The notes under the pieces are model-generated. The model worked only from the letters and a program-made list of their open reading frames with translations. It made no database searches and was not told the origin of the DNA. A stretch of 64,000 nt of DNA from Curtobacterium sp. MCPF17_002 (GTDB taxonomy: Bacteria > Actinomycetota > Actinomycetes > Actinomycetales > Microbacteriaceae): positions 3,224,001 through 3,288,000 of the forward strand of contig NZ_CP126251.1 in NCBI RefSeq assembly GCF_003234115.2, in the 5' to 3' direction. Shown here one piece after another: positions 25,646-35,726 of this stretch (positions are counted from its first letter, which is position 1; each line of letters begins with the position of its first letter). The position numbers were made by a program, and so were the translations under genes.

Positions 25646-27862
25646 TCAGATGGTGCCGTCCTGAACGTGTCGCTTCCGACGCCCCACTACGAGGACCGTC
25701 ACGCCGAGTGCGAGGAGCATGATCGCAAGCAATGCGCCCGGGAGGACCAGGTCGGTCCCGGTGAACGCCAACGTGCCTGTGGCGTTCGCATCGTTGCCCG
25801 CACCGGTGCCCGGCGCATTGCCTGCGCTGTTGCCCGGATCGTTGTTTGCCGGGTCGTCACCGTTGTCCGTGGGTGCTGCGACGGCGACGGTGATCTCGTC
25901 GGACGGGTCTGCCGTGATCGAGGCGCCGGACGGGTCCGTCGCCGTACCGGCAGCGGTGACTGTCAGGGGCCCGTTCTGCAGGTCAGCCGCGGTCACGGTG
26001 TACGTCGCCGTGCACGTCACTGATTCGCCCGGGGCAAGCGAGCCCACTGATGGGCAGGAGAGGTTGGACAGGTCGCCGCTGCCGGAGAAGTCGATGTCGC
26101 CGACGGTGGGATCGGTGACGGTGACGTTGCCGGTATTGGACACGGTGAAGGTGTACGTGATTTTCTGCCCGACGGTGGCGGCGTCGGTGCTCGGCTTGAC
26201 CGTCACCGTGACTGCCGGGGACTGTGTGATGGGTTGGGCTGCGACAGCCGGTGCGCTGAGGACCGGGGAGCCGGCGGCGGTCGCAGTGCCGGTGACGGTG
26301 CTGATGATCGTCTCATCGGCGTCGAGATCGGCCTGCGTCAGCGTGTACGTGCCGGTGCACTCCACCGAAGCGCCGGGCGCGACGGGACCAGCTGGGCAGG
26401 ACAGGGCCGGTGCGTCACCGGTGCCGGTGAAGTCGCCCTGCTCGAGGGACACGCCAGTGGCCGTAGCGGTGCCGGTGTTCGTCACCGTGTAGTGGAACGT
26501 GACTTCCTCGCCGGCTTTCTTCCCCGCGGTGGTTGCGGGCTCCGCGACGATGCCGAGGGATCGGGTCGGTGTGACGGTCACGGGGGCTGGAATGGTGTCC
26601 GCGACTGCCGGGTACCCGTTCGTGTCGGTTCCGGTCGGGGTGACTGTGCTCGGAATACCGCCCGCGTCGATGTCGGCCTGCGTCGCCGTGTACGTGGCGG
26701 TGCAGACGGTGGACGCGCCGATGGCGAGTGCTTCGGCCTCACATGTGACGGTCGGGGTGTTCCCGGTGGTTCCGTCGACATTCAGTCCGATGTCGGTGAG
26801 GTCGATGTCGCCGTTGTTGGTCACGGTGTAGGTGTACGTGACTGGGTCACCAACAGCAGCTACCGGGTCAGAAGTGACCGAGCCGGTGGCGGTCAGGCTC
26901 GGATGGGCCGGCAAGGTGAGCGTGAAAGTGATGAAGCCGTCGGCCGTAGCCGGTGTCGTTGCAGGGTTCTGACCCCACACGGGATGCGGCAGTGCGTCGC
27001 CGACGAGGCTGGAGCCGCCGCCGCCACCGCCACGGACGAGCGATGGGGCTTTGAGCAGCGAGACGCCGCCGCCGCCGCCGTAGTATCCGCCACCGCCGCC
27101 GGCGCCGGAACGGGCGCCGGTACCGCCGAGCGCGGGAGTGATGACCCCGTCGACGACGGTCGCGGGGCCTTGCCCCGTGCCGCTTCCGCCTTGAGGCAAA
27201 GTGACCGACGCGGTGTTGTTCGGCGCGGTTGTCAGATCCGGCAGTGTGCCAGGGGCTGTGTCGGTGGCGCCGGATCCGTTGGCTTGCAGGCCGTTGGGCA
27301 GTGCAGGCGGCGTGCCGCCGGGACTGGGGAGCCCGCCATCTCCACCGACGAGAGCGGTCGTACCGTTGACCCCACCCCCACCGCCGCCGGCAGCGATGGC
27401 CAGGAACTCATCATCCGTGGCGAGGTAACTGCCCCCACCGCCTTGGATACCAACGTTGGTCGCCGGGATGCTGCCCGCTCGAACGCCACCGACGACAAGG
27501 TTCAGGGTCTCACCGTTGAAGGCGGTACCGAGATCGGACGTGATATCGGCACCCTTGGAAGCGATCGGATACCCGGCCAGGATCGCGTTTGCGATACCGT
27601 CCGCGCCCGCCACCTCGACCGTGACGCCGAGCGCGTCAGACGGAACGGTGTACGTCGTCTGCTGGTTCCCGTTCGGCGCGAACGAAACGACTTTCGTGAT
27701 CGTGTCGGCAGGCTCCGCCGCGTGGGCGGGGGCCGCGAAGCTCAGCCCTGCCAGACCCGTCAGGGCGAGTCCGCCGGAAAGCAGCACTGCCAACGTCTTC
27801 CGTGGCCGATCGCCGTGAACGACAGATCGGTGATGGTCGTGTGTTCGTGCAGCAGTCGCCAC
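25646..27862 (-). CDS. secreted glycine-rich, DUF11-like repeat protein with LAFTG cell-wall anchor
   Basis: A 738-residue surface protein. The GTG at 27862 is preferred over earlier starts because AAGGGG precedes it. A long signal peptide ends near AHA-AE (residue 48). Next come a glycine-rich domain (about 60-300, many GGGGG runs) and three tandem DUF11/DUF7507-like beta repeats of about 110 residues (each with YTVTNTG- or FTVSNTG-type cores). The sorting signal is LAFTG, a hydrophobic helix and an RRKRH tail. LAxTG suits class E sortases of actinobacteria; no sortase gene lies in the window. Likely role: adhesin or spore/cell-coat fibre. Confidence 0.86.
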   Translation of the reverse strand: MATAARTHDHHRSVVHGDRPRKTLAVLLSGGLALTGLAGLSFAAPAHAAEPADTITKVVSFAPNGNQQTTYTVPSDALGVTVEVAGADGIANAILAGYPIASKGADITSDLGTAFNGETLNLVVGGVRAGSIPATNVGIQGGGGSYLATDDEFLAIAAGGGGGGVNGTTALVGGDGGLPSPGGTPPALPNGLQANGSGATDTAPGTLPDLTTAPNNTASVTLPQGGSGTGQGPATVVDGVITPALGGTGARSGAGGGGGYYGGGGGVSLLKAPSLVRGGGGGGSSLVGDALPHPVWGQNPATTPATADGFITFTLTLPAHPSLTATGSVTSDPVAAVGDPVTYTYTVTNNGDIDLTDIGLNVDGTTGNTPTVTCEAEALAIGASTVCTATYTATQADIDAGGIPSTVTPTGTDTNGYPAVADTIPAPVTVTPTRSLGIVAEPATTAGKKAGEEVTFHYTVTNTGTATATGVSLEQGDFTGTGDAPALSCPAGPVAPGASVECTGTYTLTQADLDADETIISTVTGTATAAGSPVLSAPAVAAQPITQSPAVTVTVKPSTDAATVGQKITYTFTVSNTGNVTVTDPTVGDIDFSGSGDLSNLSCPSVGSLAPGESVTCTATYTVTAADLQNGPLTVTAAGTATDPSGASITADPSDEITVAVAAPTDNGDDPANNDPGNSAGNAPGTGAGNDANATGTLAFTGTDLVLPGALLAIMLLALGVTVLVVGRRKRHVQDGTI

Positions 27863-28206
27863 AGAGAGCCCCTTGTTCGATTTGCCGTCGCGCCCCGTAC
27901 GCAGCCGGACCATGCTGATACTTCCGTCTTTGTCAGCACCTGTCCAGGATGGGACGCCAGGGCGCGCGCGTGTCAGCAGCCCAGCACCCCCATCCGATAG
28001 TCGATGGCGTCCGGGATGGAGCGTGAACTCCGGCCGGCGCAGGGCGGCGACGTTCCAGCTCGTAGCCGTTACCGCCACCCCTTGGCCTGCCATCGCGCGT
28101 CCCCTCACTTGGGGTGGCTCGCCGCCCCGTACTGCCGGTACCGTCAGTGCTGGGAGGACCCCTGACCAGTCCTCGCGATGCCCGTGTCACTGATGGCGGT
28201 ATCGCT

Positions 28207-28242
28207 CGCCGTGGCCCGCTTTCCCCTAGCCGGGCCACGGCG
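28207..28242. repeat. 12-bp perfect inverted repeat in the 27863-28277 intergenic region
   Basis: CGCCGTGGCCCG (28207-28218) and CGGGCCACGGCG (28231-28242) enclose a 12-base loop, 35 bases before the GTG of the DUF3566 gene. It may be a structured leader, an operator or an attenuator. The rest of this 415-base divergent region (27863-28277) holds no gene that I can support; it must contain promoters for both neighbours. Confidence 0.55.
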
Positions 28243-28277
28243 GCTACGAGGGGGCCAGGGACGAGGGACGACGGCTG

Positions 28278-28718
28278 GTGCTGCAGAGGGACAAGCGCCC
28301 ACGCGAACAGGCGCGGCAAGCCCGGCTCCGGTTGATGGTCGCCGACACCGGGTCCTGGACCAAGCTCGCAGCGCTGATCTCCCTCGTGCTCGCCGTAGCT
28401 GGAGTGCTGATCACCACACTCGGATCGCAGGCCGTGCTCTCCATCAACCTCCTGCGCCCGGTGGATGAGTTGCTGCACGAAATCACTGGGGACTCGACGT
28501 ACTCCCTGGAGCACAGTCTGTCGATGGCTGCTGTCCTCGGATTCGCGGTCCCGGTCGCCGTGCTGACGGTCGTCGTCGGAACCGTGATCGGCGCGGTGGC
28601 CGCGATCCTCTACAACCTCGCCGTGCACGTCTCCGGCGGCCTCATCATCGGCCTCGCCAACGACAGCACCGCCCGCATGAGCCGACGCCGCACGGAGAGC
28701 CTCCCCTCCGATCGGTAG
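28278..28718 (+). CDS. DUF3566 family membrane protein, 146 aa
   Basis: The GTG at 28278 follows GAGGGA. A basic N-terminal stretch (QARQARLRLMVADTGSWTKLA) leads into two transmembrane helices (about 32-55 and 88-115) with an acidic segment between and a C-terminal ALNDST-like region. This is the pattern of DUF3566, an actinobacterial membrane family normally found next to gyrA. Here it lies among surface-protein genes, so it is probably an accessory paralogue. Function unknown. Confidence 0.7.
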   Translation: MLQRDKRPREQARQARLRLMVADTGSWTKLAALISLVLAVAGVLITTLGSQAVLSINLLRPVDELLHEITGDSTYSLEHSLSMAAVLGFAVPVAVLTVVVGTVIGAVAAILYNLAVHVSGGLIIGLANDSTARMSRRRTESLPSDR

Positions 28719-28828
28719 GGCCGCCCGACGCACGCGATCCAGAAGCCGCCACGGCTGTCGATGCGGCGACTCGGCTACCGCAGGCAGGCAACGGGCCGGA
28801 CGGGGACCTGCCGCTTGTTGTGTTGCGA

Positions 28829-28868
28829 AACAGTAACTGTTCCCTCGAGTACGTCCCCCTTACGGGGG
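28829..28868 (+). promoter_or_regulatory. operator-like palindrome and CCCCC-N4-GGGGG element upstream of adhesin
   Basis: AACAGTAACTGTT (28829-28841) is an inverted repeat of AACAGT around one base. CCCCCTTACGGGGG (28855-28868) follows. Both elements recur together upstream of the 60-aa/MarR module at 35727-35804, and the AACAGT half-site recurs upstream of the second module (49273-49314). They may be binding sites for the island MarR proteins and for a second factor. Confidence 0.5.
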
Positions 28869-28974
28869 CAAAACCTGGATAGATGCTCACAGTTCCGCCA
28901 GGATTGCCCCCAGACGCAGCGCCGCGAAACCACGCAGTGCGCTCGTTCAACCCGTTCGAAAGCTAGGGGATCAG

Positions 28975-31900
28975 GTGAAACCACGTTGGGATGGGGTGCG
29001 CAAGCACTTCACAGGGAAAAGTGTCAGGGCGGCATCAGCGATGACGCAGGGTCGACGTGTGCTGAGCGTCGCACTCGCTGGGCTGCTGGTAGCAGCGGGG
29101 GTCGGGTTGGCGTCGCCGGCGACAGCCGCGCCCGTCTTCCAGATCACGGGGAGCTGGGACAGCAGCACACCAGCCACGGTCGCGAAGGGCGATGTTCTCA
29201 ACGCCACCTGGCGGCTGAACGTCAACGATGACCAGCCGGCACCCTCCAACGACCCGGTCGACAACGTCACGTTCAGCATCACGTTGCAACACGGGCTGTT
29301 CAAGAACCTGCCCGACCTGTGCCTGACCACCGGAGTCGACACGGCTTCGGCGATTTCCGCTGACGGTCGCACGCTCTCCTGCAACCTGGGCACTGTGAAC
29401 CAGGGCACTGCCGTGACGGTGCTTACTCCGGTCGTTGCCGATGGGCTGACCGGGGATCAGATCACCGCGACCGGCACGATCAACGGACAATCAGTCGCGC
29501 TCGATCCCATCAACATCGCGAACTCCTTCGCGGAGGACATGCAGTTCGGTGGCAACACCGGCGCCTACTACTGGAACAGCGACACCACTGGCGTGGACCT
29601 CGACACGGAATGGTCCCTGCGCATCGGAAAGGGATCCGAGCCGGGCCCCGACAGCGTCACGTACCGCCTGACGGTCGCTGACTCGAACGGCGGCGATGTG
29701 AGCGTCGGCACGTCAGGACGCGGCAACACAGTTGGATGTGGGCCGTTCAACTCGGACATTGCATCGGGCAACCCCTGGTCTGAGCTGCCCAACTACCCGG
29801 CCGATCAGATCGCGTCGTTCGTGGACAGCTGCACGCTGACCGAGGTCAGCCCCGGCCAGTTCGACCTCACTCTCAGTGGCATCAACTACGACCTGCTCAA
29901 GAACCCCACGAAGGACTCCGCGGGCGCTGCGCTGCCCACGGACTGGAGCTACGTCGCCAGCGGATCGCTGTGGTTCCACGTCGCCACGAACCAGCCGGGT
30001 TCGCTTTCGCTGACGTCAGATGCTCCGACGTACACGTCCGCGACCGGCATGCTGTCGACAGATTTGCCGAGCAACAACACGACGAACAAGGCGTACACGC
30101 TGCCCGGTTCGTGGAGTGCATCCTGGAACCGTGAATGGACCGGTAGCGGAGGATCACCGTGGGACGACTCGTACCGGGTTTCCGCGGGAACGACCGTCCG
30201 ACAGGTGGCGACCAATGCCTTCTCCGCTGATGCAGTACCGGGCACGGCCACGTACGGCAATTGCCTTGCGCTCGACACGCGGTACGTCACCTACCTGCCC
30301 GGCGGTGACACGATTTGGGCCTACAACAACCGCAACAACGGTGGTCACGAGTTCGCGTCGACGGTGGAGTACTACGTCGGCGGGAGCGCGCTCCTCGACC
30401 CGAACAGTGCTCAGTACAACCCGGACCAGTTCGACTGTGGCACCACGGACGGTGGCTGGACGTCCACGCCACCTGCCGACCCTGCTGCCGTGAAGGCCGT
30501 GCGAAGCACCTTCCCGCATTCCTCGTTCGAGGCGGAGGACGCCACCCACCTGCAGCTCTACGTGCAGACGACGATCAAGACCGACACGCCGATCGGCCAG
30601 GACGTGTGGATGTTCGGCTCCGTCAACGTCAACGGCGTTTGGACCGGCCCGAGCGCCGACGGAGTGATCACTCCGACGCCCGGTACCCGTTACGTCAATA
30701 CGAATGGCCGGCGGGACATCCTCCGGACCATCTTTGCGACGCCGTCGATTCAGAAGACGGCGGACCGGTCGGTCGTGAAGCCGGGCGAGCCCGCGAACTT
30801 CACGCTCACCTACGCTGCAAACGGTGCGGGAGCGATCCCCGACACCGTCAACGGGTACCAGATCGTTGACACGCTTCCGGCGAACATGACGTATGTGACG
30901 GGTTCGGCGACGCCGGAGCCGACCGTGACGACGAACGGTTCCGGGCAGCAAGTGCTCACCTGGAACCTCGATGATGTCGCCACTAACGCCCCACACGCTT
31001 TGACCTACCAAGCTGTCGCAGGCGATGCGGTGACGCCGGGCCAGGTACTCACGAACACGGCCACCTCGTCGCTCGCGGGAAACACCTCTGCACCCGCGTC
31101 GGCGCAGGTCACGGTTGCCACCAGCGGGTACACCACGATCGTGAAGTCCGCGGATGCACAGTTCATCCCGAACGTGAACGGCGATGGCACGGGCACGGGC
31201 TCCTGGACCGTCACGCTGCGTTCCTTCGACCCGGTCGCTCAGGACTACACGGACACCATCGACATCCTCCCCTACAACGGTGACGGCCGCGGGACCTCCT
31301 TCTCGGGCTCGTATGACGTCGACCGGGTCCGGGCTGCTGACGGGGCGACGGTGTACTACACCACCGCTGACCCTGCCTCGCTGAGCGATGACCCGGGAGA
31401 CACCTCCAATGGCGCCCCGGGCACCGTTTCGGGGAACACCGTCGGCTGGACGACGACCTACACCGCGGACGCAACCGCTGTCCGTGTGATCGGTTCCACG
31501 CTCCAGCCCGGTGCCACGCAGGCGTTCACCGTCCCGGTGACCACCGACGGCGTGACGGGCGGCGACACGCTCGTCAACCGGGCACAGGCACGCGATGAGC
31601 ACACCGCACTGGTGATGCGCACCTCTGCCGCGATCAGCGTCGCGAACTACTACTCCGCGACGTTGAAGAAGGAGGTTCAGGACGTCGACGGCAACTGGCA
31701 CGACGCCAACGACGCCGGCGACTACCCGACCTTCCACTACGGCGACACGGTCCACTACCGCGTCATCGTGACCAACACCGGTCAGGGCGCACTGACGAAC
31801 TTCGCCGTCAGTGACGACAAGAACCCGGACGCCGGCAACTTCACCATCGACCGTCTCGAGCCCGGCGAAAGCCAGACTCACGAGTACTCGAGGGTGCTGA

Positions 31901-33723
31901 ATGAGTCCATCGGCGGATCCTTCGTGAACACGGCGTGCGGAACTGCGGACACACCCGCTGACTCCGGCGTTGCGCCCACGATCCCGTGCGACCCGGCCGG
32001 TATCGACATCGTCGGCTACTCCGTCGTGAAGACCTCGGACCCTGCCTCGGGTGCGAACGTCACGCCCGACCAGACGATCAACTACACGATCACCGTCACC
32101 CAGCGTGGATCCGTCGCTGCTGACGCGGAACTCCACGACGCCCTCGCCGGCGTCACGGACGACGCAACGTTCAACGACGACCTCGCGGCTGACATCGGCA
32201 CCGCAACCCGGAACGGCGACACGATCGACTGGGCCGGAACCATCCCGGTCGGCGGTGTGGCGAAGATCACCTACTCAGTGACCGTGAACAGCGCCGCTGA
32301 CCTCGCCGACGGCGACAGCATGCTCGACAACGTCGTCACTTCCGAAGGGTGCGAGGCGTTCGCGGATTGCCTCACCCACCACGAGGCCGGCAGCTACGTC
32401 TTCTCGAAGACCTCCGACCCGGCACCGGGCGCGGACGTCGTCGCGGGGCAGAGCATCGACTACACCGTGACTGTCAAGCAGGTCGGAGCCGTCCCGCAGC
32501 GGGACGTCACCGTCACTGACGACCTCTCCGGAGTCCTCGATGACGCAACGTGGACCGGGAACGAGAAGGCCAGCGACGGCACCGTCACCCGTGACGGGAA
32601 CACGCTGACCTGGAACGGGGACCTCGCGGTCGGGCAGACGGTCACGATCACCTACACGGTCGCCGTGACCGCGGCGGGTGACACGACCCTGACCAACCAG
32701 GTCGCCTCCGACGCTGGCTCCTGCGTCCCGGCTTCGGATGAGAACCCGGACTGCACCACCACGCACCACGCTGGCACCTTCACCTACTCGAAGATGTCCG
32801 ACCCCAAGTCACCGGCAACCGTCGAGGTGGGCGACACGGTCACCTACACGGTCACCGTCAACCAGCGTGGCACCGCGGGCGTTCCCGGCGCGAAACTCGT
32901 CGATGACCTCTCCGGAGTCCTGGACGACGCGACGTGGAACGATGACGCCAAGGCCAGTGCTGGAACCCTCACCCGGGACGGTAACGCCTTGAACTGGGGC
33001 GGCGACCTCGCCGTCGGGCAGACGGTAACGATCACCTACACGGTGACCGTCGCAGGTGGTGGCGACACCACTCTGGAGAACACCGTCACCACCCCGCCCG
33101 GCAGCCCTGCTGCCGAGTGCGTCACCGCACCGGACGGCACCCCTGGATGCCGCACTGTGCAGAAGTACGGCGGGTACACATTCTCCAAGACCTCGGACCC
33201 GAAGTCGGGCACCAAGGTCGCAGCGGGCGAGCGGATCAACTACACCGTCACGGTCACCCAGACCGGCGATGCTGCAGTGAACGCGACCGTCGTGGACAAC
33301 CTCACGAACGTTCTCGATGACGCCACCTGGGTCGACAACGCAAAGGCGAGCACCGGCACCATCAACCGTGACGGCAACAAGCTCACCTGGACCGGACGCC
33401 TCGGAGTGGGCAAGACCGCGACGATCACCTACTCCGTTACCGCGAACGGTGACGGAGACGGCAAGATCGGCAACGTCGTCACCAGCCCCGACACGACGGC
33501 AGCGTGCGTCCCCGCCGCAGACGGCAACACCGGCTGCGCCACCGAACACACGATGGTCAAGGCCGCGGCTGTGACAACCCGCGACCCAGGAGCGCTCGCC
33601 TTCACCGGTAGCGACCTCGTCGCCCCCGGCGCAGCACTCGCACTGCTCCTGATGGCACTCGGCGGCACCTTCCTCGTGATCCGACGCCGCAAGCAGGTCA
33701 ACGGCCAGGACCACAACGCCTGA
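28975..33723 (+). CDS. large repeat adhesin with LAFTG cell-wall anchor, 1582 aa
   Basis: The GTG at 28975 (AGGGG upstream) begins a signal peptide ending near ATA-AP (residue 51). The N-terminal 600 residues form a unique, aromatic-rich domain. Middle DUF11-like domains lead to four tandem repeats of about 120 residues (about 1010-1530), each opening with SKTSDPxSG-type sequence and containing VLDDATW (DUF7927-like). The end is LAFTG (about 1541), a membrane helix and RRRK. The repeats form a stalk that lifts the unique head from the wall. Operator-like palindromes lie about 130 bases upstream. A hairpin terminator follows at 33749. Confidence 0.88.
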   Translation: MKPRWDGVRKHFTGKSVRAASAMTQGRRVLSVALAGLLVAAGVGLASPATAAPVFQITGSWDSSTPATVAKGDVLNATWRLNVNDDQPAPSNDPVDNVTFSITLQHGLFKNLPDLCLTTGVDTASAISADGRTLSCNLGTVNQGTAVTVLTPVVADGLTGDQITATGTINGQSVALDPINIANSFAEDMQFGGNTGAYYWNSDTTGVDLDTEWSLRIGKGSEPGPDSVTYRLTVADSNGGDVSVGTSGRGNTVGCGPFNSDIASGNPWSELPNYPADQIASFVDSCTLTEVSPGQFDLTLSGINYDLLKNPTKDSAGAALPTDWSYVASGSLWFHVATNQPGSLSLTSDAPTYTSATGMLSTDLPSNNTTNKAYTLPGSWSASWNREWTGSGGSPWDDSYRVSAGTTVRQVATNAFSADAVPGTATYGNCLALDTRYVTYLPGGDTIWAYNNRNNGGHEFASTVEYYVGGSALLDPNSAQYNPDQFDCGTTDGGWTSTPPADPAAVKAVRSTFPHSSFEAEDATHLQLYVQTTIKTDTPIGQDVWMFGSVNVNGVWTGPSADGVITPTPGTRYVNTNGRRDILRTIFATPSIQKTADRSVVKPGEPANFTLTYAANGAGAIPDTVNGYQIVDTLPANMTYVTGSATPEPTVTTNGSGQQVLTWNLDDVATNAPHALTYQAVAGDAVTPGQVLTNTATSSLAGNTSAPASAQVTVATSGYTTIVKSADAQFIPNVNGDGTGTGSWTVTLRSFDPVAQDYTDTIDILPYNGDGRGTSFSGSYDVDRVRAADGATVYYTTADPASLSDDPGDTSNGAPGTVSGNTVGWTTTYTADATAVRVIGSTLQPGATQAFTVPVTTDGVTGGDTLVNRAQARDEHTALVMRTSAAISVANYYSATLKKEVQDVDGNWHDANDAGDYPTFHYGDTVHYRVIVTNTGQGALTNFAVSDDKNPDAGNFTIDRLEPGESQTHEYSRVLNESIGGSFVNTACGTADTPADSGVAPTIPCDPAGIDIVGYSVVKTSDPASGANVTPDQTINYTITVTQRGSVAADAELHDALAGVTDDATFNDDLAADIGTATRNGDTIDWAGTIPVGGVAKITYSVTVNSAADLADGDSMLDNVVTSEGCEAFADCLTHHEAGSYVFSKTSDPAPGADVVAGQSIDYTVTVKQVGAVPQRDVTVTDDLSGVLDDATWTGNEKASDGTVTRDGNTLTWNGDLAVGQTVTITYTVAVTAAGDTTLTNQVASDAGSCVPASDENPDCTTTHHAGTFTYSKMSDPKSPATVEVGDTVTYTVTVNQRGTAGVPGAKLVDDLSGVLDDATWNDDAKASAGTLTRDGNALNWGGDLAVGQTVTITYTVTVAGGGDTTLENTVTTPPGSPAAECVTAPDGTPGCRTVQKYGGYTFSKTSDPKSGTKVAAGERINYTVTVTQTGDAAVNATVVDNLTNVLDDATWVDNAKASTGTINRDGNKLTWTGRLGVGKTATITYSVTANGDGDGKIGNVVTSPDTTAACVPAADGNTGCATEHTMVKAAAVTTRDPGALAFTGSDLVAPGAALALLLMALGGTFLVIRRRKQVNGQDHNA

Positions 33724-33850
33724 CCTACTGAGCAGTAACTGACACAGCGAGGGCCGGTCCCGGGAACGGGGCCGGCCCTCAGCCGTACCCCCATTCAGCC
33801 ACGTGACCCGGTAACGGTTCTCCTCACCCTGCCCCACAGCATCATGCCGC
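33655..33850. repeat. inverted duplication, arm A (adhesin 3' end and downstream)
   Basis: About 195 bases covering the last codons of the adhesin, its stop, its terminator and the following sequence recur in inverted orientation at 36270-36470, with roughly nine in ten bases identical by eye. The arms flank 2.4 kb containing BLUF, MarR and small-protein genes, so this segment could have been inverted or inserted by recombination between adhesin 3' ends. Confidence 0.8.
33749..33780 (+). terminator. hairpin terminator after the 1582-aa adhesin
   Basis: GAGGGCCGG and CCGGCCCTC pair around an internal CCCGGGAACGGG loop, 26 bases after the stop. A second copy, inverted, is at 36340-36371. Confidence 0.75.
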
Positions 33851-34004
33851 CCGGTCAAGGATCCGCTACCGGGCGTCACTGAGTCAATCAGAGAGCGGCA
33901 GCTACAGAGACGGGTCAACCCCGCTTCCTGACTTTCGTCGCGTGCAGGCCTCTGCCGCCCGTATCCTCTTCTCCGGCGGGAAGACCAGCTCTGGAAGGGG
34001 CAAC

Positions 34005-34421
34005 ATGCTTTCGATTGTGTACGTCAGCACGGCGAGAGCGGAACTCGCCGACGCGGACCTCCAAGCGATCCTGGATGTTTCGCGCGATCTGAACGTTGAG
34101 AACAGCATCACCGGGCTCCTCGCGTACCGTCGCGGCCGCTTCATGCAACTGTTCGAGGGTCCTGACGCTGCAGTCGACGGCACGTTCGCCCGCATCCGGA
34201 TGGACAGCCGCCACCACAGCCTTGAACTGCTCAGCCGCGCCCAGAGAGACGCCAGGTGGTTCCCAGAGTGGTCCATGGCCTACGAACCGATCACCGATGA
34301 GTCGGCTCGCGATCTGCCTGGGTTCAGCGATTCCCTCCGATCAGGGGAAGCGGACTCGTCGCGAACGCAGGCCCTCCTCCACTGGTTCCGCCACCACACG
34401 CTCTCCGCAGGCTCCCAGTAA
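34005..34421 (+). CDS. BLUF-domain blue-light photoreceptor, 138 aa
   Basis: The protein is essentially a single BLUF domain (about residues 1-95) that binds FAD and senses blue light by hydrogen-bond switching. The key Tyr (residue 6, in SIVYVSTA), an Asn (33, before ITGLLAY) and the essential Gln (48, in RFMQLFEGP) are present. The C-terminal 40 residues have no output domain, so it must signal through a partner protein. GGAAGGGG precedes the ATG at 34005. It lies between an adhesin gene and the convergent 60-aa/MarR module, which suggests light input to that locus (inference). Confidence 0.9.
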   Translation: MLSIVYVSTARAELADADLQAILDVSRDLNVENSITGLLAYRRGRFMQLFEGPDAAVDGTFARIRMDSRHHSLELLSRAQRDARWFPEWSMAYEPITDESARDLPGFSDSLRSGEADSSRTQALLHWFRHHTLSAGSQ

Positions 34422-34526
34422 ACGATCACTGATGCTGAGCCCCGACAGCCGTGAACCCGATCACTGGCCGGAGCCGCCCCACGCAACGAATCCAGTCGGC
34501 GCCCGGTTGCGCGGCGGTCAAGAGAG

Positions 34527-34570
34527 CTCAGGCGGGGTGAATGCAACCCGAATGCGAACCCCCGCCTGAG
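34527..34570. ncRNA. conserved-loop hairpin, copy A
   Basis: Stem CTCAGGCGGGG / CCCCGCCTGAG encloses a loop with GCAACCCGAATGCGAAC. The same loop occurs in hairpins at 47257 and 50366 with different stems. It lies 105 bases after the BLUF gene and may be a terminator or a structured RNA. The following 315 bases (34571-34885) contain no gene that I can support; they are noticeably AT-richer around 34610-34730. Confidence 0.55.
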
Positions 34571-34885
34571 TGCTGCTGCGTCCTGATCCGACGAAGCCTC
34601 ACCACGATAGCGGCTTGTCAACACATATGGGAGGGGTTGACCTGGGGCACGGGTTATGGGCCCCGCCGGGGTTTGCTTTCTGGCTGGCCTTCGCATTTTG
34701 CTTCGGGCTGCGTCACAATGTGTGTACGGCGGCTGGTTACCGTTGAGCGCTGCGGTCTCGATCCTGATCCCGAGATCGGCGCGGCTGCCCGCCCCGGTTC
34801 ACGGGCGGGCGGCCTTCGCCCGGAAATTGGTCCGGAGATCGGGTATCGGCGGCCGTACCGGTCACCGACCGTTGTCCTGCCAGCG

Positions 34886-35455
34886 TCAGGCAGTCAGTTC
34901 AGCGCTGGGTGCCTGGTCGTCGGATTCGTCGATGACCGTGTACTCATCAGTCGGTACCGGCGCGCCCTCGATGAGGGCATCAGTGATCTGGGCCAGGCAG
35001 CGGCTCAGGACTTCGTTGTCCTCGGAGGAGAGATGGTCGATGACCTCGACGACGACCTGGTGGTAACTCGCGTACGCCTCGTCGATCTTCTTCGCCGCCT
35101 GCACCGTTGGCTCCAGGACCTGCGCTCGGCGGTCCGTCGGATGCGGGCTACGGACGAAGTCGCCCTTTTGGACGAGACCGTCGACGATCTTCGTCACCGA
35201 GGCGTTCGATACGTTCAACATCACCGCGAGGTCCTTGGGCCCCATGATGCGACCGTCACGGTGGGCTTGCAGCATGTACCGGACCGCGTAGAACTCGTTC
35301 TTCGACAGGCCGCTCGCGATGCGGGCCTGCTCGAGGCGTTGCTCTTCCGCGTGCTGCAACCGGAGGATCGCGTCGGTCGCGTTCTTCGCCGCACGAGAGC
35401 GGGGCTCTCTGGCGTAGAGGTGCATGTGCTCACGGCGGACAACGGTCAACGGCAC
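34886..35455 (-). CDS. MarR family regulator, module copy 1
   Basis: The 189-residue winged-helix protein (start GTG 35455) has the N-terminus PLTVVRREHMHLYAREPRSR, a MarR core with PKDLAVMLNVSNASVTKIVD as recognition helix and HPTDRRAQVLEPT as wing, then an acidic tail. It is very similar to the protein at 49607-50203, nearly identical over the first 140 residues. It follows the 60-aa gene by 40 bases on the same strand, just as in the second copy. Operator-like sites lie upstream of the pair. The ligand is unknown. Confidence 0.9.
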   Translation of the reverse strand: MPLTVVRREHMHLYAREPRSRAAKNATDAILRLQHAEEQRLEQARIASGLSKNEFYAVRYMLQAHRDGRIMGPKDLAVMLNVSNASVTKIVDGLVQKGDFVRSPHPTDRRAQVLEPTVQAAKKIDEAYASYHQVVVEVIDHLSSEDNEVLSRCLAQITDALIEGAPVPTDEYTVIDESDDQAPSAELTA

Positions 35456-35495
35456 AGGAGTGATCCCTTCGAGAAGAACTAATCCTCGAGAGAGG

Positions 35496-35678
35496 CTACT
35501 GCGCGGGCGCGGCGAAGAAGTCCGCGTAGGACGGGCCGGCGCCAGTGGACAGCAGCGACGGGTCGTTGACGCGTTGGTCGACGAACGCGGTGAGGGTGGC
35601 TGGGTCAGTGAGGCCGAAGCGTCGATGCATTCCGGGGAGACGGCGGGTCTGCGGAAGGCTCTGGTAGGTGCTGCGCAC
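35496..35678 (-). CDS. 60-aa small protein of the MarR module, copy 1
   Basis: The GTG at 35678 has GAAGGGG seven bases upstream, giving exactly 60 residues. Conserved with the copy at 49385-49567 are STYQ..PQT near the start, GMHRRFGLTDP in the middle and GPSYADFF at the end. There is no signal peptide, membrane segment or recognisable domain. Both copies are followed within about 40 bases by a MarR gene, so the protein is probably a functional partner of that regulator: ligand sensor, anti-repressor or signalling peptide (inference). I know of no described family. Confidence 0.82.
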   Translation of the reverse strand: MRSTYQSLPQTRRLPGMHRRFGLTDPATLTAFVDQRVNDPSLLSTGAGPSYADFFAAPAQ

Positions 35679-35726
35679 GAGATGTCCCCTTCGTCGTTGA
35701 GCTGCTCCCTCCCCTGGGAAGGCCAT